A stretch of 37,534 nucleotides of DNA from Sedimentisphaerales bacterium (lineage in GTDB: Bacteria > Planctomycetota > Phycisphaerae > Sedimentisphaerales > Anaerobacaceae), in NCBI GenBank assembly GCA_016933295.1, contig JAFGBG010000082.1, positions 1 through 37,534 of the forward strand. The letters run 5' to 3'. Positions 1 to 8,253 of this stretch are shown here, piece by piece (within the stretch, counting starts at the first letter, position 1; each line of letters starts with the position of its first letter). A program made the position numbers and the translations under genes. Below the pieces are notes generated by a model that saw only the letters and a program-made list of their open reading frames with translations, was not told the DNA's origin and did no database searches.

Positions 1-2421
1 GGCGGCGAAAGTTTAAGTGAATCCGTTACCTATATGCAAAGTCCAATGGTGCGGGCGATTGGACGCCGTCTTGAAATTTCCGATATTAAAGAACCTGTCA
101 GCTCCAATGATAATCTCCAGGCTCTGGCTCTGGAACAGGTCAGGTTTGAAAAACCGCTACCGTTGCAGGTATTGATGGCGTATTCGGATCAGGGGCAAAT
201 TCTTGACCTGACAGGCAAGGTCGATGCCGAAGGGAAGCTGAATTGGACCGCGCCTGAGGGTACATGGTCTTTGTACGCCGTTTTCCAGGGCTGGCACGGC
301 AAGATGGTCGAACGTGCCGGACCCGGCGGTGAAGGTAACGTCATCGATCATTTTTCGCAGGATGCTCTCAAGTGCTACCTTGCGAAATTCGACCGGGCCT
401 TTGTCGGCTATAATGTCGTCTCGTTACGGGCGTATTTCAATGATTCCTATGAAGTTGACGATGCGTCGGGGGAGTCGAACTGGACCGGCAAATTTTTCGA
501 GAAATTCGAGAAACGGCGGGGCTATGACCTGCGTGAATATTTACCTGCTCTGTTGGGCAATGATTCTAACGACAAAAACAGCCGGGTGATGTGTGACTTT
601 CGCGAAACGATTTCGGATTTGCTTCTTGAAGAGTTTACGATTCCCTGGGGCCGCTGGGCCGCGAAAAAGGGAGCGACGACTCGAAATCAGGCTCACGGCT
701 CTCCGGCAAATCTTCTGGATTTATATGCGGCAAGCGGTATCCCGGAGACCGAAGGCTCGGATATTTTAGGTTTCAAATTCGCTTCGTCCGCCGCCCACGT
801 CACGGGCAAACCTCTTGCTTCGTGCGAGGCCGCCACGTGGCTGAACGAGCATTTTCTTTCCGGCCTTGGTGACGTTAAAGTGGCTCTGGATCGGTTTTTC
901 CTGGGTGGCATTAATCATATTTGTTATCACGGCACAACTTTTTCACCGCCGGACGAAGAATGGCCCGGGTGGATGTTTTATGCCTCTGTTCACTTCGGCC
1001 CGACGAACTCTTTCTGGAACGATTTTCACGCGTTAAATATGTATGTCACTCGCTGCCAGTCTTTTCTTCAGGCCGGCCGGCCTGATAATGATGTACTTGT
1101 TTATTTCCCGATTTATGACCAGTGGTCGGTCGCCGGCATCAGGAGTATGTTGCCGCATTTCAGGGTCTCGGCGCCGGGAACTGCGGGAAGTACGGGCCAG
1201 GTATTAAGGCAGGCTGGCTATACGTTTGATTACATCTCTGATAGGCAAATTCTCAACCTGAAATTCGCAAATAATGCTCTTCAAACCGGCGGCGTTTCTT
1301 ACAAAGCCGTTGTTTTGCCGGAATGCCGTTTGATTCCGTCGGAGACATTCGAGAAGCTCGTCGAATTGGCCGGGGAAGGTGCCACGATTATTATGCACAA
1401 CGGCGTCCCTTCCGATGTGCCCGGATGGGGAAATCTCGATGTTCGCAGAAAAAGCTTTAAAAAGCTTTTAGCTTCTTTGGAATTCAACAAATCAGACGAC
1501 CCGACTGTTCAAACCACATCGGTCGGTAAAGGTATGTTCATGCTGGGCGGCGATATATCACAATTACTAACTGCCGCCGGACTCGAGCCCGAATCTATGG
1601 TTGACCAGGGACTTTCGTTCGTTCGCCGAGCTTATGCAAACGGCTGTTTTTACTTTATCCTCAATACCGGCGATACTGCTGTAGATGGCTGGGTTCCTGT
1701 TGGAACAAAGTCAAAATCCGTTGGCATTTTTGAGCCGATGCGCGGCGAGGTCGGTTTGGCCGCGATGCATACTACCGGAACGGGGATTGATGAAGTTTAT
1801 TTACAGCTTGCCCCCGGCCAGTCTTGTATCTTGAAGACCTTTAATACGAAGATTGAAGGGCCTTCGTACTGTTATATTAAAACATCCGGAGAACCTCTGG
1901 ATATCTCCGGCACATGGACAGTTGACTTTATCGAGGGCGGGCCGGAATTGCCGGATAGTGTTACAATCGAGCAGTTACAATCCTGGACGAAATATGGGGC
2001 GCAAGCCGCTCAGGAATTTTCCGGCACAGCTAAGTACACAATTTCCTTCGAACAGCCGGTAATAGCGGCCGATGGCTGGATGCTCGATTTGGGACGTGTA
2101 TGTGAAAGTGCGGCTGTGACATTTAATGGAAAGGAATTGGGCACACTTATTGGGCCTCTCTATCGAATTCGAATTCCAAATAAGCTGTTGCAGAAAGAAA
2201 ATGTTCTTGAAGTCAAGGTGTCCAACTTAATGGCTAACCGCATCGCCGGGATGGACAAACGGAATATAAATTGGAAGAAATTTTATAACGTCAATTTTCC
2301 CGCCAGGATTAGAAGCAATACGGGGCCGGACGGATATTTTAATGCATCGAACTGGGAACCGAGAGATTCGGGCTTGATCGGTCCTGTCACTATAATGCCG
2401 TATGCAATTATGAAATTTTGA
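1..2421 (+). CDS. GH106-type alpha-L-rhamnosidase (5' end outside window)
   Basis: The frame is open from base 1, so the gene begins upstream; the first ATG inside (34) is an internal methionine. The protein resembles glycoside hydrolase family 106, retaining or inverting enzymes that release terminal L-rhamnose from plant or algal polysaccharides. Supporting segments are the FNDSYEVDDAS stretch followed by W-T and RGYDLREYLPALLG, and the later block where the chain reads YHGTTFSPPDEEWPGW. The C-terminal ~150 residues (LGRVCESAAVTFNGKELG to the end) look like a GH2-type jelly-roll carbohydrate-binding domain. The usual family length is about 1000 residues, so roughly 200 residues including the signal peptide are missing. 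It is followed after 54 bp by another glycosidase, suggesting a shared transcript for rhamnose-containing glycan breakdown. The family call is by motif; substrate is inferred. Confidence 0.8.
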   Translation, partial: GGESLSESVTYMQSPMVRAIGRRLEISDIKEPVSSNDNLQALALEQVRFEKPLPLQVLMAYSDQGQILDLTGKVDAEGKLNWTAPEGTWSLYAVFQGWHGKMVERAGPGGEGNVIDHFSQDALKCYLAKFDRAFVGYNVVSLRAYFNDSYEVDDASGESNWTGKFFEKFEKRRGYDLREYLPALLGNDSNDKNSRVMCDFRETISDLLLEEFTIPWGRWAAKKGATTRNQAHGSPANLLDLYAASGIPETEGSDILGFKFASSAAHVTGKPLASCEAATWLNEHFLSGLGDVKVALDRFFLGGINHICYHGTTFSPPDEEWPGWMFYASVHFGPTNSFWNDFHALNMYVTRCQSFLQAGRPDNDVLVYFPIYDQWSVAGIRSMLPHFRVSAPGTAGSTGQVLRQAGYTFDYISDRQILNLKFANNALQTGGVSYKAVVLPECRLIPSETFEKLVELAGEGATIIMHNGVPSDVPGWGNLDVRRKSFKKLLASLEFNKSDDPTVQTTSVGKGMFMLGGDISQLLTAAGLEPESMVDQGLSFVRRAYANGCFYFILNTGDTAVDGWVPVGTKSKSVGIFEPMRGEVGLAAMHTTGTGIDEVYLQLAPGQSCILKTFNTKIEGPSYCYIKTSGEPLDISGTWTVDFIEGGPELPDSVTIEQLQSWTKYGAQAAQEFSGTAKYTISFEQPVIAADGWMLDLGRVCESAAVTFNGKELGTLIGPLYRIRIPNKLLQKENVLEVKVSNLMANRIAGMDKRNINWKKFYNVNFPARIRSNTGPDGYFNASNWEPRDSGLIGPVTIMPYAIMKF

Positions 2422-2475
2422 GCGGATCTAAGTATTTACGTCAAGTAACAAAACCGCTCCTGGGAGTGATAGAAA

Positions 2476-3588
2476 ATGATGACAAGAAGGCAATTCATGG
2501 TAAATCTCGCCGCAGCGCCGGTGCTGGGCTCTTCTCTTTTGGCCGCGTCTGAGACGACCCCTGCGGCAGAAGCTGCGAATAATATATTCCAACCGACCTG
2601 GACGGACGAGCAGGTTTCCGATTTTTGTAAACGCCTCAAGCCCATAGGACGCATCCTCGAAATGGAAGATTTCTACGTCTGGGGTACAAGCCCCATAGAA
2701 GGGCCGGATGGCAAGGTCCATGTTTTTTTCTCCCGCTGGTCCGCGCGTAAGAGGATGAGCGGCTGGATCAACAGTTCCGAGATTGCTCACGCCGTGGCCG
2801 ATAGGCCGGAAGGGCCTTATGAATACGTCGAGACGGTTCTTTCGCCGCGGGGCAAAGGTTTCTGGGATGCCACTACCTGCCACAATCCTCACATTAAAAA
2901 AGTGGACGACAAATATTGCCTTTTTTACATGGGCAACTCCAACGGCAAAACTAATACCAAACGTATCGGACTGGCCGTCGCCGATTCTCTTTCCGGGCCG
3001 TGGAAAAGACCTGACATGCCGCTGCTCGAGCCGGGCGGAGAGGATGTCTGGGACAACCATTGCACTACGAATCCTTCGTTCGTGAAACATCCGAACGGTC
3101 AGTACTGGCTGTATTATAAATCGTGGAATTCGAGCGACTATTATAATTCCTCTCATCCGACGATTCGCGGCAACCGCAAGTACGGCCTGGCAATCGCCGA
3201 TTCGCTCGAAGGGCCATATATAAAATACAAAGGCAATCCCCTCGTCGATTATTCCGGACTGGGTGGCAACAGGCAGCTCGAAGATGCCTATGTCTTTATC
3301 GAAGGCGGGAAGTTTAAAATGGTTGCCCGTGACATGGGAATCTTCGGCCATAATATCGGCCTGTACTTAGAATCCAATGACGGCATAAAGTGGTCGGAGC
3401 CGAAAATTGCCTATTATCCGGTCGATAAATACATCAAACAGCCGCCGGCTCCGCGTCACCTGAGCAAATACGGCCGTTTTGAGAGGCCGCAGGTTTTGGT
3501 AAGAGACGGCAAAGCGGCGTATCTTTTCACGACGTCACAGGGCGGAAAATACATGAGCGCCTCGGGATTTGTATTCAAGATCGATTGA
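2476..3588 (+). CDS. Tat-exported five-bladed beta-propeller glycosidase (GH43/GH117-like)
   Basis: The N-terminus begins MMTRRQFMVNLAAAP, a twin-arginine signal with a short hydrophobic stretch and an Ala-rich cleavage region, so the folded enzyme should be exported by Tat. The mature part has repeated beta-propeller phrases typical of clan GH-F and relatives: KVHVFFSRW, CHNPHIKKVDDKYCLFYMG, GLAVADSLSGPW, NPSFVKHPNGQYWLYYKSW and GLAIADSLEGPY. These mark successive blades; I cannot assign the catalytic acids with certainty, so GH43, GH117 or another propeller family are all possible. The start at 2476 or the ATG at 2479 are equivalent; GGGAG at 2462-2466 is a usable ribosome binding site. Its position right behind the GH106 gene suggests cooperative degradation of the same polysaccharide. 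Confidence 0.75.
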   Translation: MMTRRQFMVNLAAAPVLGSSLLAASETTPAAEAANNIFQPTWTDEQVSDFCKRLKPIGRILEMEDFYVWGTSPIEGPDGKVHVFFSRWSARKRMSGWINSSEIAHAVADRPEGPYEYVETVLSPRGKGFWDATTCHNPHIKKVDDKYCLFYMGNSNGKTNTKRIGLAVADSLSGPWKRPDMPLLEPGGEDVWDNHCTTNPSFVKHPNGQYWLYYKSWNSSDYYNSSHPTIRGNRKYGLAIADSLEGPYIKYKGNPLVDYSGLGGNRQLEDAYVFIEGGKFKMVARDMGIFGHNIGLYLESNDGIKWSEPKIAYYPVDKYIKQPPAPRHLSKYGRFERPQVLVRDGKAAYLFTTSQGGKYMSASGFVFKID

Positions 3589-3664
3589 GCCGCACAATGA
3601 GTGTGTATAAAATACCGCCTCGGATGTGAAAGATGTGTTAGATGGTCTGTTTTGCGGATTTATT

Positions 3665-3692
3665 TTGGTTGATTATGTTGCTATAATATAAT
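3665..3692 (+). promoter_or_regulatory. possible promoter for the M48 lipoprotein gene
   Basis: Two overlapping TATAAT boxes lie at 3682-3687 and 3687-3692. The second has a TTGGTT box 16 bp upstream (3665-3670), matching only the first three bases of the -35 consensus. The predicted leader to the ATG at 3778 would be about 80 nt. This is pattern reading in AT-rich DNA. Confidence 0.3.
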
Positions 3693-3777
3693 TCAGAATG
3701 CGGCAATTTTTGGGCCGTTTGTCGATTTGCATTATTGTTAAAGACAAGACTCGATTCTATTAATAAGGGGAAAAGCC

Positions 3778-4590
3778 ATGAAAACACTTCTGAAAACAAA
3801 ATTATATGTTCTTCTCGGCCTTTTATTCGTGCTCTCCGGCTGCTCGCGGGTCGAAATTACCGGCAGAAGACAATTCAATCTCGTCCCCGACTCGATGATG
3901 AATTCCATGAGCTTCAAGAACTACGGCGAATTCATCTCCCAAAACAAACTCAGTACAAACGCAGAGAAGACACTAATGGTCAAACGCGTAGGCGAAAGAA
4001 TTCAGAAAGCCGTTGAAAAATATTGCGAGGAAAAAGGCGTACAAGACAAGATAGCCGGCTACGAATGGGAATTTAATCTCGTGGAAGACCCGAACGTTAA
4101 TGCATGGTGCATGCCGGGCGGCAAAGTCGTCGTTTATACCGGTCTTTTGCCGATTACTCAGACGGAGGCGGGACTTGCCGTTGTAGTGGGCCACGAAATC
4201 GCTCATGCCTTCGCCAAGCACGGCTCGGAAAGAATGACGCAGGGCCTGATTGTCGATATGGGCAGTATGGCCTTATCGAAAGCGCTCGAGGAACGCCCCG
4301 AAGAGACAAAGAATCTTTTTATGACATCATACGGGATAGGCTCGAAGGTCGGGATATTACTGCCGTACAGCAGGGTTCACGAAAACGAGGCGGACCATCT
4401 CGGTTTGATATTTATGGCGATGGCCGGATACGATCCGCAGGAGGCGGCAGTATTCTGGAAGAGAATGGCCGCGGCAAAAAAAGGCTCCCAAACGCTGGAA
4501 ATTCTCAGCACGCACCCCGCGGATGAAACCAGAATCCGGAACATCGAAAAACTTCTGCCCGATGCCATGAAATATTACAAGCAACAATAA
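3778..4590 (+). CDS. M48 family zinc metallopeptidase, lipoprotein
   Basis: A 270-residue secreted protease of the M48 (Ste24/LoiP-like) family. A hydrophobic signal ends in the lipobox LSGC with the lipidated cysteine at residue 22, so it should be anchored in an envelope membrane, facing the periplasm. The zinc motif HEIAH is at residues 139-143 and the third ligand is the Glu in NEADHLG, about 65 residues downstream. The segment NAWCMPGGKVVVYTGLL just before is typical of this family, which degrades misfolded envelope proteins. Length agrees with E. coli LoiP-type lipoproteins. The ATG has AAGGGG ten bases upstream. It converges with the next gene, with only 14 bp between the stops. Physiological substrate unknown. 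Confidence 0.9.
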   Translation: MKTLLKTKLYVLLGLLFVLSGCSRVEITGRRQFNLVPDSMMNSMSFKNYGEFISQNKLSTNAEKTLMVKRVGERIQKAVEKYCEEKGVQDKIAGYEWEFNLVEDPNVNAWCMPGGKVVVYTGLLPITQTEAGLAVVVGHEIAHAFAKHGSERMTQGLIVDMGSMALSKALEERPEETKNLFMTSYGIGSKVGILLPYSRVHENEADHLGLIFMAMAGYDPQEAAVFWKRMAAAKKGSQTLEILSTHPADETRIRNIEKLLPDAMKYYKQQ

Positions 4591-4604
4591 AAGCACTTGT
4601 GTTT

Positions 4605-5237
4605 TTATCTCAGGGATTCGATCTTCAGAATCCGAGGATCGTTTTCGGTGACAACAAGGCTTTTTTGCTTAGTCGTATCGGCGCCGAAATACTCGAAACA
4701 CGCAACCAGCAGGTAATCGACGACCTGACGGATATCTTCGCCGCTGGTGCTTATCATCGCTTCGCCAACCCAGACAACTTCCTCCCGTACCGAATCAGTT
4801 TTGGTATTGCGAGCGAAAACTTTAATTACAAGCCGCTGGTCGTAAAACTTATCGTAATACGGAACATAAGTCGTATATCCGTAATAATAACTTCGCCGAT
4901 ATCCGCCGTAATATCCCATATAATAAGGATGGTAGAGCGGCATAAATCCGGACGAACTGTGTGAATCCATTGTCACCTGGAAAATAAGCCGATAGTTGGC
5001 CTGTTCGACGGACAAAGCAGGGACGTAATCGTAATATTTCAATAATTCCTCGATCTTGGCTTTGATTTGTTTGTCGAAGATTGGATTTTGCGAATTCGGA
5101 TCTTCCGAGACGTAAACCGATGCTTTCTCTGTGAGTTGCTGCCCGGACTCGGAAAATCCGTTCACATGCACCCGATATCCCGTCGTACAGCCGGCACATA
5201 TCGAGACGGTAATTAGAATCAGGCTCAATTTTTTCAT
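4605..5237 (-). CDS. tyrosine-rich lipoprotein, DUF4136-like
   Basis: A 210-residue predicted lipoprotein. I start it at 5237 rather than at an earlier in-frame codon, because this ATG follows AAGGGG with suitable spacing and begins a clean signal peptide MKKLSLILITV with cysteine 17 after CAG (cysteine at -3 is slightly unusual). The body resembles the DUF4136 type: an N-terminal strand region, KIEELLKYYDY, and a late IRQVVDYLL segment like the family's terminal helix. A central stretch (roughly residues 100-130) is extremely rich in Tyr and Gly, with YYGGYRRSYYYGY. That suggests a flexible surface or cell-wall loop. No enzymatic motif is visible; function unknown. Confidence 0.75.
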   Translation of the reverse strand: MKKLSLILITVSICAGCTTGYRVHVNGFSESGQQLTEKASVYVSEDPNSQNPIFDKQIKAKIEELLKYYDYVPALSVEQANYRLIFQVTMDSHSSSGFMPLYHPYYMGYYGGYRRSYYYGYTTYVPYYDKFYDQRLVIKVFARNTKTDSVREEVVWVGEAMISTSGEDIRQVVDYLLVACFEYFGADTTKQKSLVVTENDPRILKIESLR

Positions 5238-5305
5238 TTTATATCCCCTTAAAAATAATTCCATTATTCATTCTTTTAGTAAAAAGGTGCCGAATTCCGG
5301 CTGCT

Positions 5306-6565
5306 CTATTTTTCCGCCGCGGCCGAGCCGGCGAGAGCGCCGGTTGACCAGCACATCTGGAGATTGTATCCGCCGCACGGGCCGTCGGCATCTATAACCT
5401 CTCCGGCGAAAAACAGCCCCCGGCAAATCTTCGATTCCATTGTTTTGGGATTTATCTCAGTGGTATCAACACCGCCGCGGGTAACGGTCGCTTCGGCAAT
5501 CGGCCCGGTCCGAACAATCGAAAGCGGCACAGCCTTTATGAGCTTTATCAATTTCTTGCGCATTTCTTTTTTCAGGCAGCCGCCCTGCATAAACTCATCA
5601 CAGCCCGCCTGTTCACATAATAAAACCGAGAGACGCTTCGGTATGAATTCCGCTATAATATTAACCACCTTTCTTTTCGGATTCGCCCCGATAAATTCGA
5701 TAATACCGGTCTCAAGCTGCCCCTGTTCAAAATGCGGCGAGGTATCCATAATGATTCCCATAGGTGCATCCTCGCCAGGCAGATAATCGGTCAGGTAGCG
5801 GCTCATATTTTGTGCCGCAGGGCCGCCCAGGCCGTTATCGGTAAATATAACAGCTCCTTCGGCGATAATTTTTCTGTTCGTTATTCGTGTGGTTATTCGC
5901 ACATTTGATAAAGCAGTTCCTGCAAGTTGTCCCGGCCATTTTTCGAGTGTCACAAGCGGCACCAACGACGCTCTGGCTTGGACGATGCGATGGCCGAACC
6001 GCCGGGCAAACCTATATCCGTCTCCGGTGCAGCCCGTCTTCGGCCAGGAAAGACCGCCGGTAGCTATAATCAGCTTTTCGGCAAAAATGCGTTCTTTTTC
6101 ATCGGTAACGGCAAACATCTCATTTTCTTTTACAATATTGCCGACCCGCCTGCCGAATAAAAAATTCACGCCGAGATTTCCGGCCCTCTTAAGAAGAGCA
6201 TCCCTGACATCACCTGCACGGTTGGTAGCAGGAAACACACAGCCGTCCCCTCGACTTTGCTCGGGACAGGCTTTTTCAACCATTGTTGGGACGTCCAGCT
6301 CGGCGAAAAATTCCCGTACATCCCGCGGCGAAAACTCGTGAAGACAATAACTTAAAAATCTTCCTTTTTCATCGAATTTACGGACGAGATCTCGCGGCTC
6401 GGCCTGATGAGTCAGGTTACAGCGTCCACCTCCAGTCAAAAGCAGCTTTCTCCCGGGAACCGAGTTTGCTTCAACCACAACTGTCTGTGCACCCTCAGCG
6501 GCGGAGAAAATCGCCGCAATCAAACCTGCCGGGCCTGCTCCAATGATACATATTTTTGTTTTCAT
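5306..6565 (-). CDS. BaiN/HI0933-type FAD-dependent flavoprotein with repeat insertion
   Basis: A 419-residue flavoprotein of the HI0933/YhiN/BaiN family (cytosolic, FAD-dependent, reaction usually unknown; BaiN of clostridia acts on bile acid intermediates). The start at the ATG 6565 gives MKTKICIIGAGPAGLIAA, the Rossmann FAD motif, followed by the acidic residue in VVVEAN. GGGRCNLTH, LIIATGGLSWPKTGCTGDGY and the C-terminal FFAGEVIDADGPCGGYNLQ are family signatures. Length is normal apart from about nine extra residues (ACPEQSRGD, residues 99-107) between VPTMVEK and GCVFP, where relatives run straight through. This segment is encoded by a short repeat also found between genes in this window. 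The frame is kept, so the protein may still work. The gene stands alone on its strand. Confidence 0.92.
   Translation of the reverse strand: MKTKICIIGAGPAGLIAAIFSAAEGAQTVVVEANSVPGRKLLLTGGGRCNLTHQAEPRDLVRKFDEKGRFLSYCLHEFSPRDVREFFAELDVPTMVEKACPEQSRGDGCVFPATNRAGDVRDALLKRAGNLGVNFLFGRRVGNIVKENEMFAVTDEKERIFAEKLIIATGGLSWPKTGCTGDGYRFARRFGHRIVQARASLVPLVTLEKWPGQLAGTALSNVRITTRITNRKIIAEGAVIFTDNGLGGPAAQNMSRYLTDYLPGEDAPMGIIMDTSPHFEQGQLETGIIEFIGANPKRKVVNIIAEFIPKRLSVLLCEQAGCDEFMQGGCLKKEMRKKLIKLIKAVPLSIVRTGPIAEATVTRGGVDTTEINPKTMESKICRGLFFAGEVIDADGPCGGYNLQMCWSTGALAGSAAAEK
6245..6271 (-). repeat. short palindromic-type repeat inserted in frame in the flavoprotein gene
   Basis: On the plus strand the core reads TCGACTTTGCTCGGGACAGG (6251-6270). 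It is a variant of the TTCGACnnnGCTCnGGA element seen at 26779, 32250, 32291 and 32613. On the coding strand it is read as ACPEQSRGD, nine codons, without breaking the frame. Confidence 0.75.
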
Positions 6566-6981
6566 ATAAATCCACGCCAACAACAGCTTCGTTCATAAAT
6601 CTAACCTGCCGATATTGCCCTGTCAAACAATAGTATTTAAACCATGTATCGGGGTGATAAGGTTCGTGTCGGGGGCAAGGTCGATACGAAAGAAGGGTAT
6701 ATAATCAGAGATGTAAAAAAACATATTCGGCACAAATCCGATAAAATATAGCTTACTAAAGTTAAAATCGATACCTCCGGCAAGAATTTTCAGGAAAGTT
6801 AAAATTTTCTTTTTTCCGGATATTTTTACTACCGTGCTTTGCCGAAATAATCGAAAAATATATTAGCCGGACACGATAATTGCTCGAACCGAAAAAGTTA
6901 AATTAGATAATTTCCGGCTGAGCGAGAAATAGAAATTTGGCGGATAACAGAGCCGCCAAGAGTAAATAAAGGAGACAAACA
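6566..6981. other. 416-bp intergenic region between divergent genes
   Basis: Holds no convincing gene. A 35-codon open frame at 6644-6751 on the plus strand (MYRGDKVRVGGKVDTKEGYI then a basic tail) has no ribosome binding site, so I do not call it. The rest is AT-rich and should contain the promoters of the two flanking divergent genes; I see no box pair good enough to name. The end holds AAGGAGA at 6969-6975, the ribosome binding site of the next gene. Confidence 0.6.
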
Positions 6982-7200
6982 ATGGCTGCTACGAAAGTCG
7001 CAGATAAAAGTATGACAATGTCCGAGATAAAAATGAAGGCAAAAGCCCTCGGTGTAACTCCCGGCAAAATGAAAAAGACCGAACTTATCCATGCCATCCA
7101 GGCGGCAGAAGGAAACGCTCAGTGTTTTGGGTGGTCTAACGGCTACTGCCCCAATATCGACTGTTGCTTTATGAAAGATTGCCTTAAAATCAGGCTGTAA
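6982..7200 (+). CDS. small SAP/Rho_N-like protein with Cys-rich tail
   Basis: A 72-residue protein behind AAAGGAGA seven bases before the ATG. Residues 12-43 (TMSEIKMKAKALGVTPGKMKK, then TELIHAIQAAEG) form the helix-extended-helix of the Rho_N/SAP type, a small nucleic-acid-binding fold. The tail carries five cysteines (48, 56, 61, 62, 67) in the pattern C-F-G...Y-C-P...C-C...D-C, suggesting a small metal or disulfide site. Similar stand-alone proteins with an EGN.xCFG...YC...C...DC tail occur in deltaproteobacteria and relatives, by memory. Its target, DNA or RNA, is unknown. It has its own gene unit; nothing downstream is translationally coupled. Confidence 0.8.
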   Translation: MAATKVADKSMTMSEIKMKAKALGVTPGKMKKTELIHAIQAAEGNAQCFGWSNGYCPNIDCCFMKDCLKIRL

Positions 7201-7310
7201 ATCCCATTATTCCGCCGATACTGTCGATTTTTTCGAAAAAGGGCGAATCTGCACCTGTCAATTCAGCGTCTATATGCACACAAAAACGCGGGTAAAAACA
7301 GTGCAATCTG

Positions 7311-7339
7311 TTGACAACGCTCGCCCGTCCGATTATTTT
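7311..7339 (+). promoter_or_regulatory. sigma70-type promoter for the metallo-hydrolase gene
   Basis: TTGACA (7311-7316), 17-bp spacer, TATTTT (7334-7339). The -35 box is perfect and the spacing ideal; the -10 box matches four of six positions. It predicts a start near 7346 and a leader of about 50 nt to the ATG at 7398. Confidence 0.6.
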
Positions 7340-7397
7340 AAAAGTATTAAGAGACTCCCGTTTTGTCTCTTATATGTTCAAGTAATCTGGAGGAAAA

Positions 7398-8165
7398 ATG
7401 CGAAGATTAGGATTATTAATATTTCTGACAGCTTCGGCGCTTATTTTTGCCGGATGCCAAAAAGACAAACCTGCGGCGGAAATGCCGGAAGCTGAAAAAA
7501 CAGAAGAAAATAGTTCTGAAAAGGAGGTCGCTATGGGAACCACATTGCAATGGCTGGGTCATGCGAGTTTTAAAATTTCCAATAAAGACAAGGTTATATA
7601 TATCGATCCATGGAAAATCAAAGACACTGTAAAAGATGCTAACGTGGTACTTGTCAGTCACAGTCATTATGACCATTACTCTCCCGATGACATTGCCAAA
7701 ATCAGCGGCCCGGAGACAAAACTTATCGCTTCAGCCGATGTAATCTCCAAGCAGGGAGCGGGTGAACCGATTACGCCCGGTTTGACGATAGAACTGGACG
7801 GCATGACTGTACAAGGTGTTCCGGCATATAATCCCGACAAACAGTTTCATCCGAAGGCAAATAGCTGGGTCGGATTTATTGTCGAGATAGATTCCAAACG
7901 GATTTATTATGCCGGTGATACGGACTTAACCGAAGAAATGAAGGCTCTCGGTGATATTACCGTAGCGCTGCTTCCCGTGGGTGGGACTTATACGATGAAC
8001 TTCTCGGACGCTGCCGAGGCAACCAAACATATCAAGCCGAAAATGGCGATCCCGTACCATTGGGGCGACATTGTGGGCAAGCGAAAAGACGCCGACGAAT
8101 TTGCAAAAAAGGCACAGTGCGAAGTGAAGATTTTGGCACCCGGCCAGACTATAAATTTGGAATAG
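7398..8165 (+). CDS. UPF0173-type metallo-beta-lactamase-fold hydrolase, lipoprotein form
   Basis: A 255-residue protein with a signal peptide ending FAGC (lipidated Cys20), a ~25-residue Glu/Lys-rich linker, and from residue 46 a complete UPF0173-type metallo-beta-lactamase domain. The domain begins MGTTLQWLGHASF, as cytosolic members of the family usually begin. Metal ligands are visible: HSHYDH (His88, His90, Asp92, His93), YYAGDTD with Asp184, and the C-terminal PYHWGD histidine. Substrate is not known for this family. GGAGG precedes the ATG at 7398. A perfect AAGGAGGT lies just before the in-frame ATG at 7533, so a second, unlipidated product is possible. A good promoter sits upstream. 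The metal-hydrolase call is firm; location of the product is inferred. Confidence 0.9.
   Translation: MRRLGLLIFLTASALIFAGCQKDKPAAEMPEAEKTEENSSEKEVAMGTTLQWLGHASFKISNKDKVIYIDPWKIKDTVKDANVVLVSHSHYDHYSPDDIAKISGPETKLIASADVISKQGAGEPITPGLTIELDGMTVQGVPAYNPDKQFHPKANSWVGFIVEIDSKRIYYAGDTDLTEEMKALGDITVALLPVGGTYTMNFSDAAEATKHIKPKMAIPYHWGDIVGKRKDADEFAKKAQCEVKILAPGQTINLE
7521..7535 (+). promoter_or_regulatory. internal Shine-Dalgarno and alternative start in the metallo-hydrolase gene
   Basis: AAGGAGGT (7521-7528), the full anti-Shine-Dalgarno complement, lies four bases before the in-frame ATG at 7533 (residue 46). It is stronger than the site used by the outer start. Translation from here would give a 210-residue cytosolic enzyme starting where family members normally start. 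Confidence 0.5.
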
Positions 8166-8253
8166 AAAGTTTTTTCATACAGTATATAATATACAGCGTT
8201 CATTATAAGGTAGGTCAAACTGGATTCAACCTTAATAAGAAAGGAGAATTCTT

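Noticed and set aside
2428..3351. Long open frame (307 codons) antisense to the beta-propeller glycosidase.
   Set aside because: A by-product of codon bias in the real gene, which has a Tat signal and propeller motifs; the antisense product has none.
4588..4606. AAAAGCAC-TT-GTGTTTTT between convergent stops as a terminator.
   Set aside because: The two-base loop is too small and the stem includes a G-T pair; possible but not supported.
5889..6341. 150-codon open frame opposite the flavoprotein gene.
   Set aside because: It lies entirely within a well-supported gene on the other strand and shows no protein-family features.
6644..6751. 35-codon open frame MYRGDKVRVGGKVDTKEGYI with a basic tail.
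   Set aside because: It reads somewhat like coding sequence, but there is no ribosome binding site, no coupling to a neighbour, and it is too short to judge.
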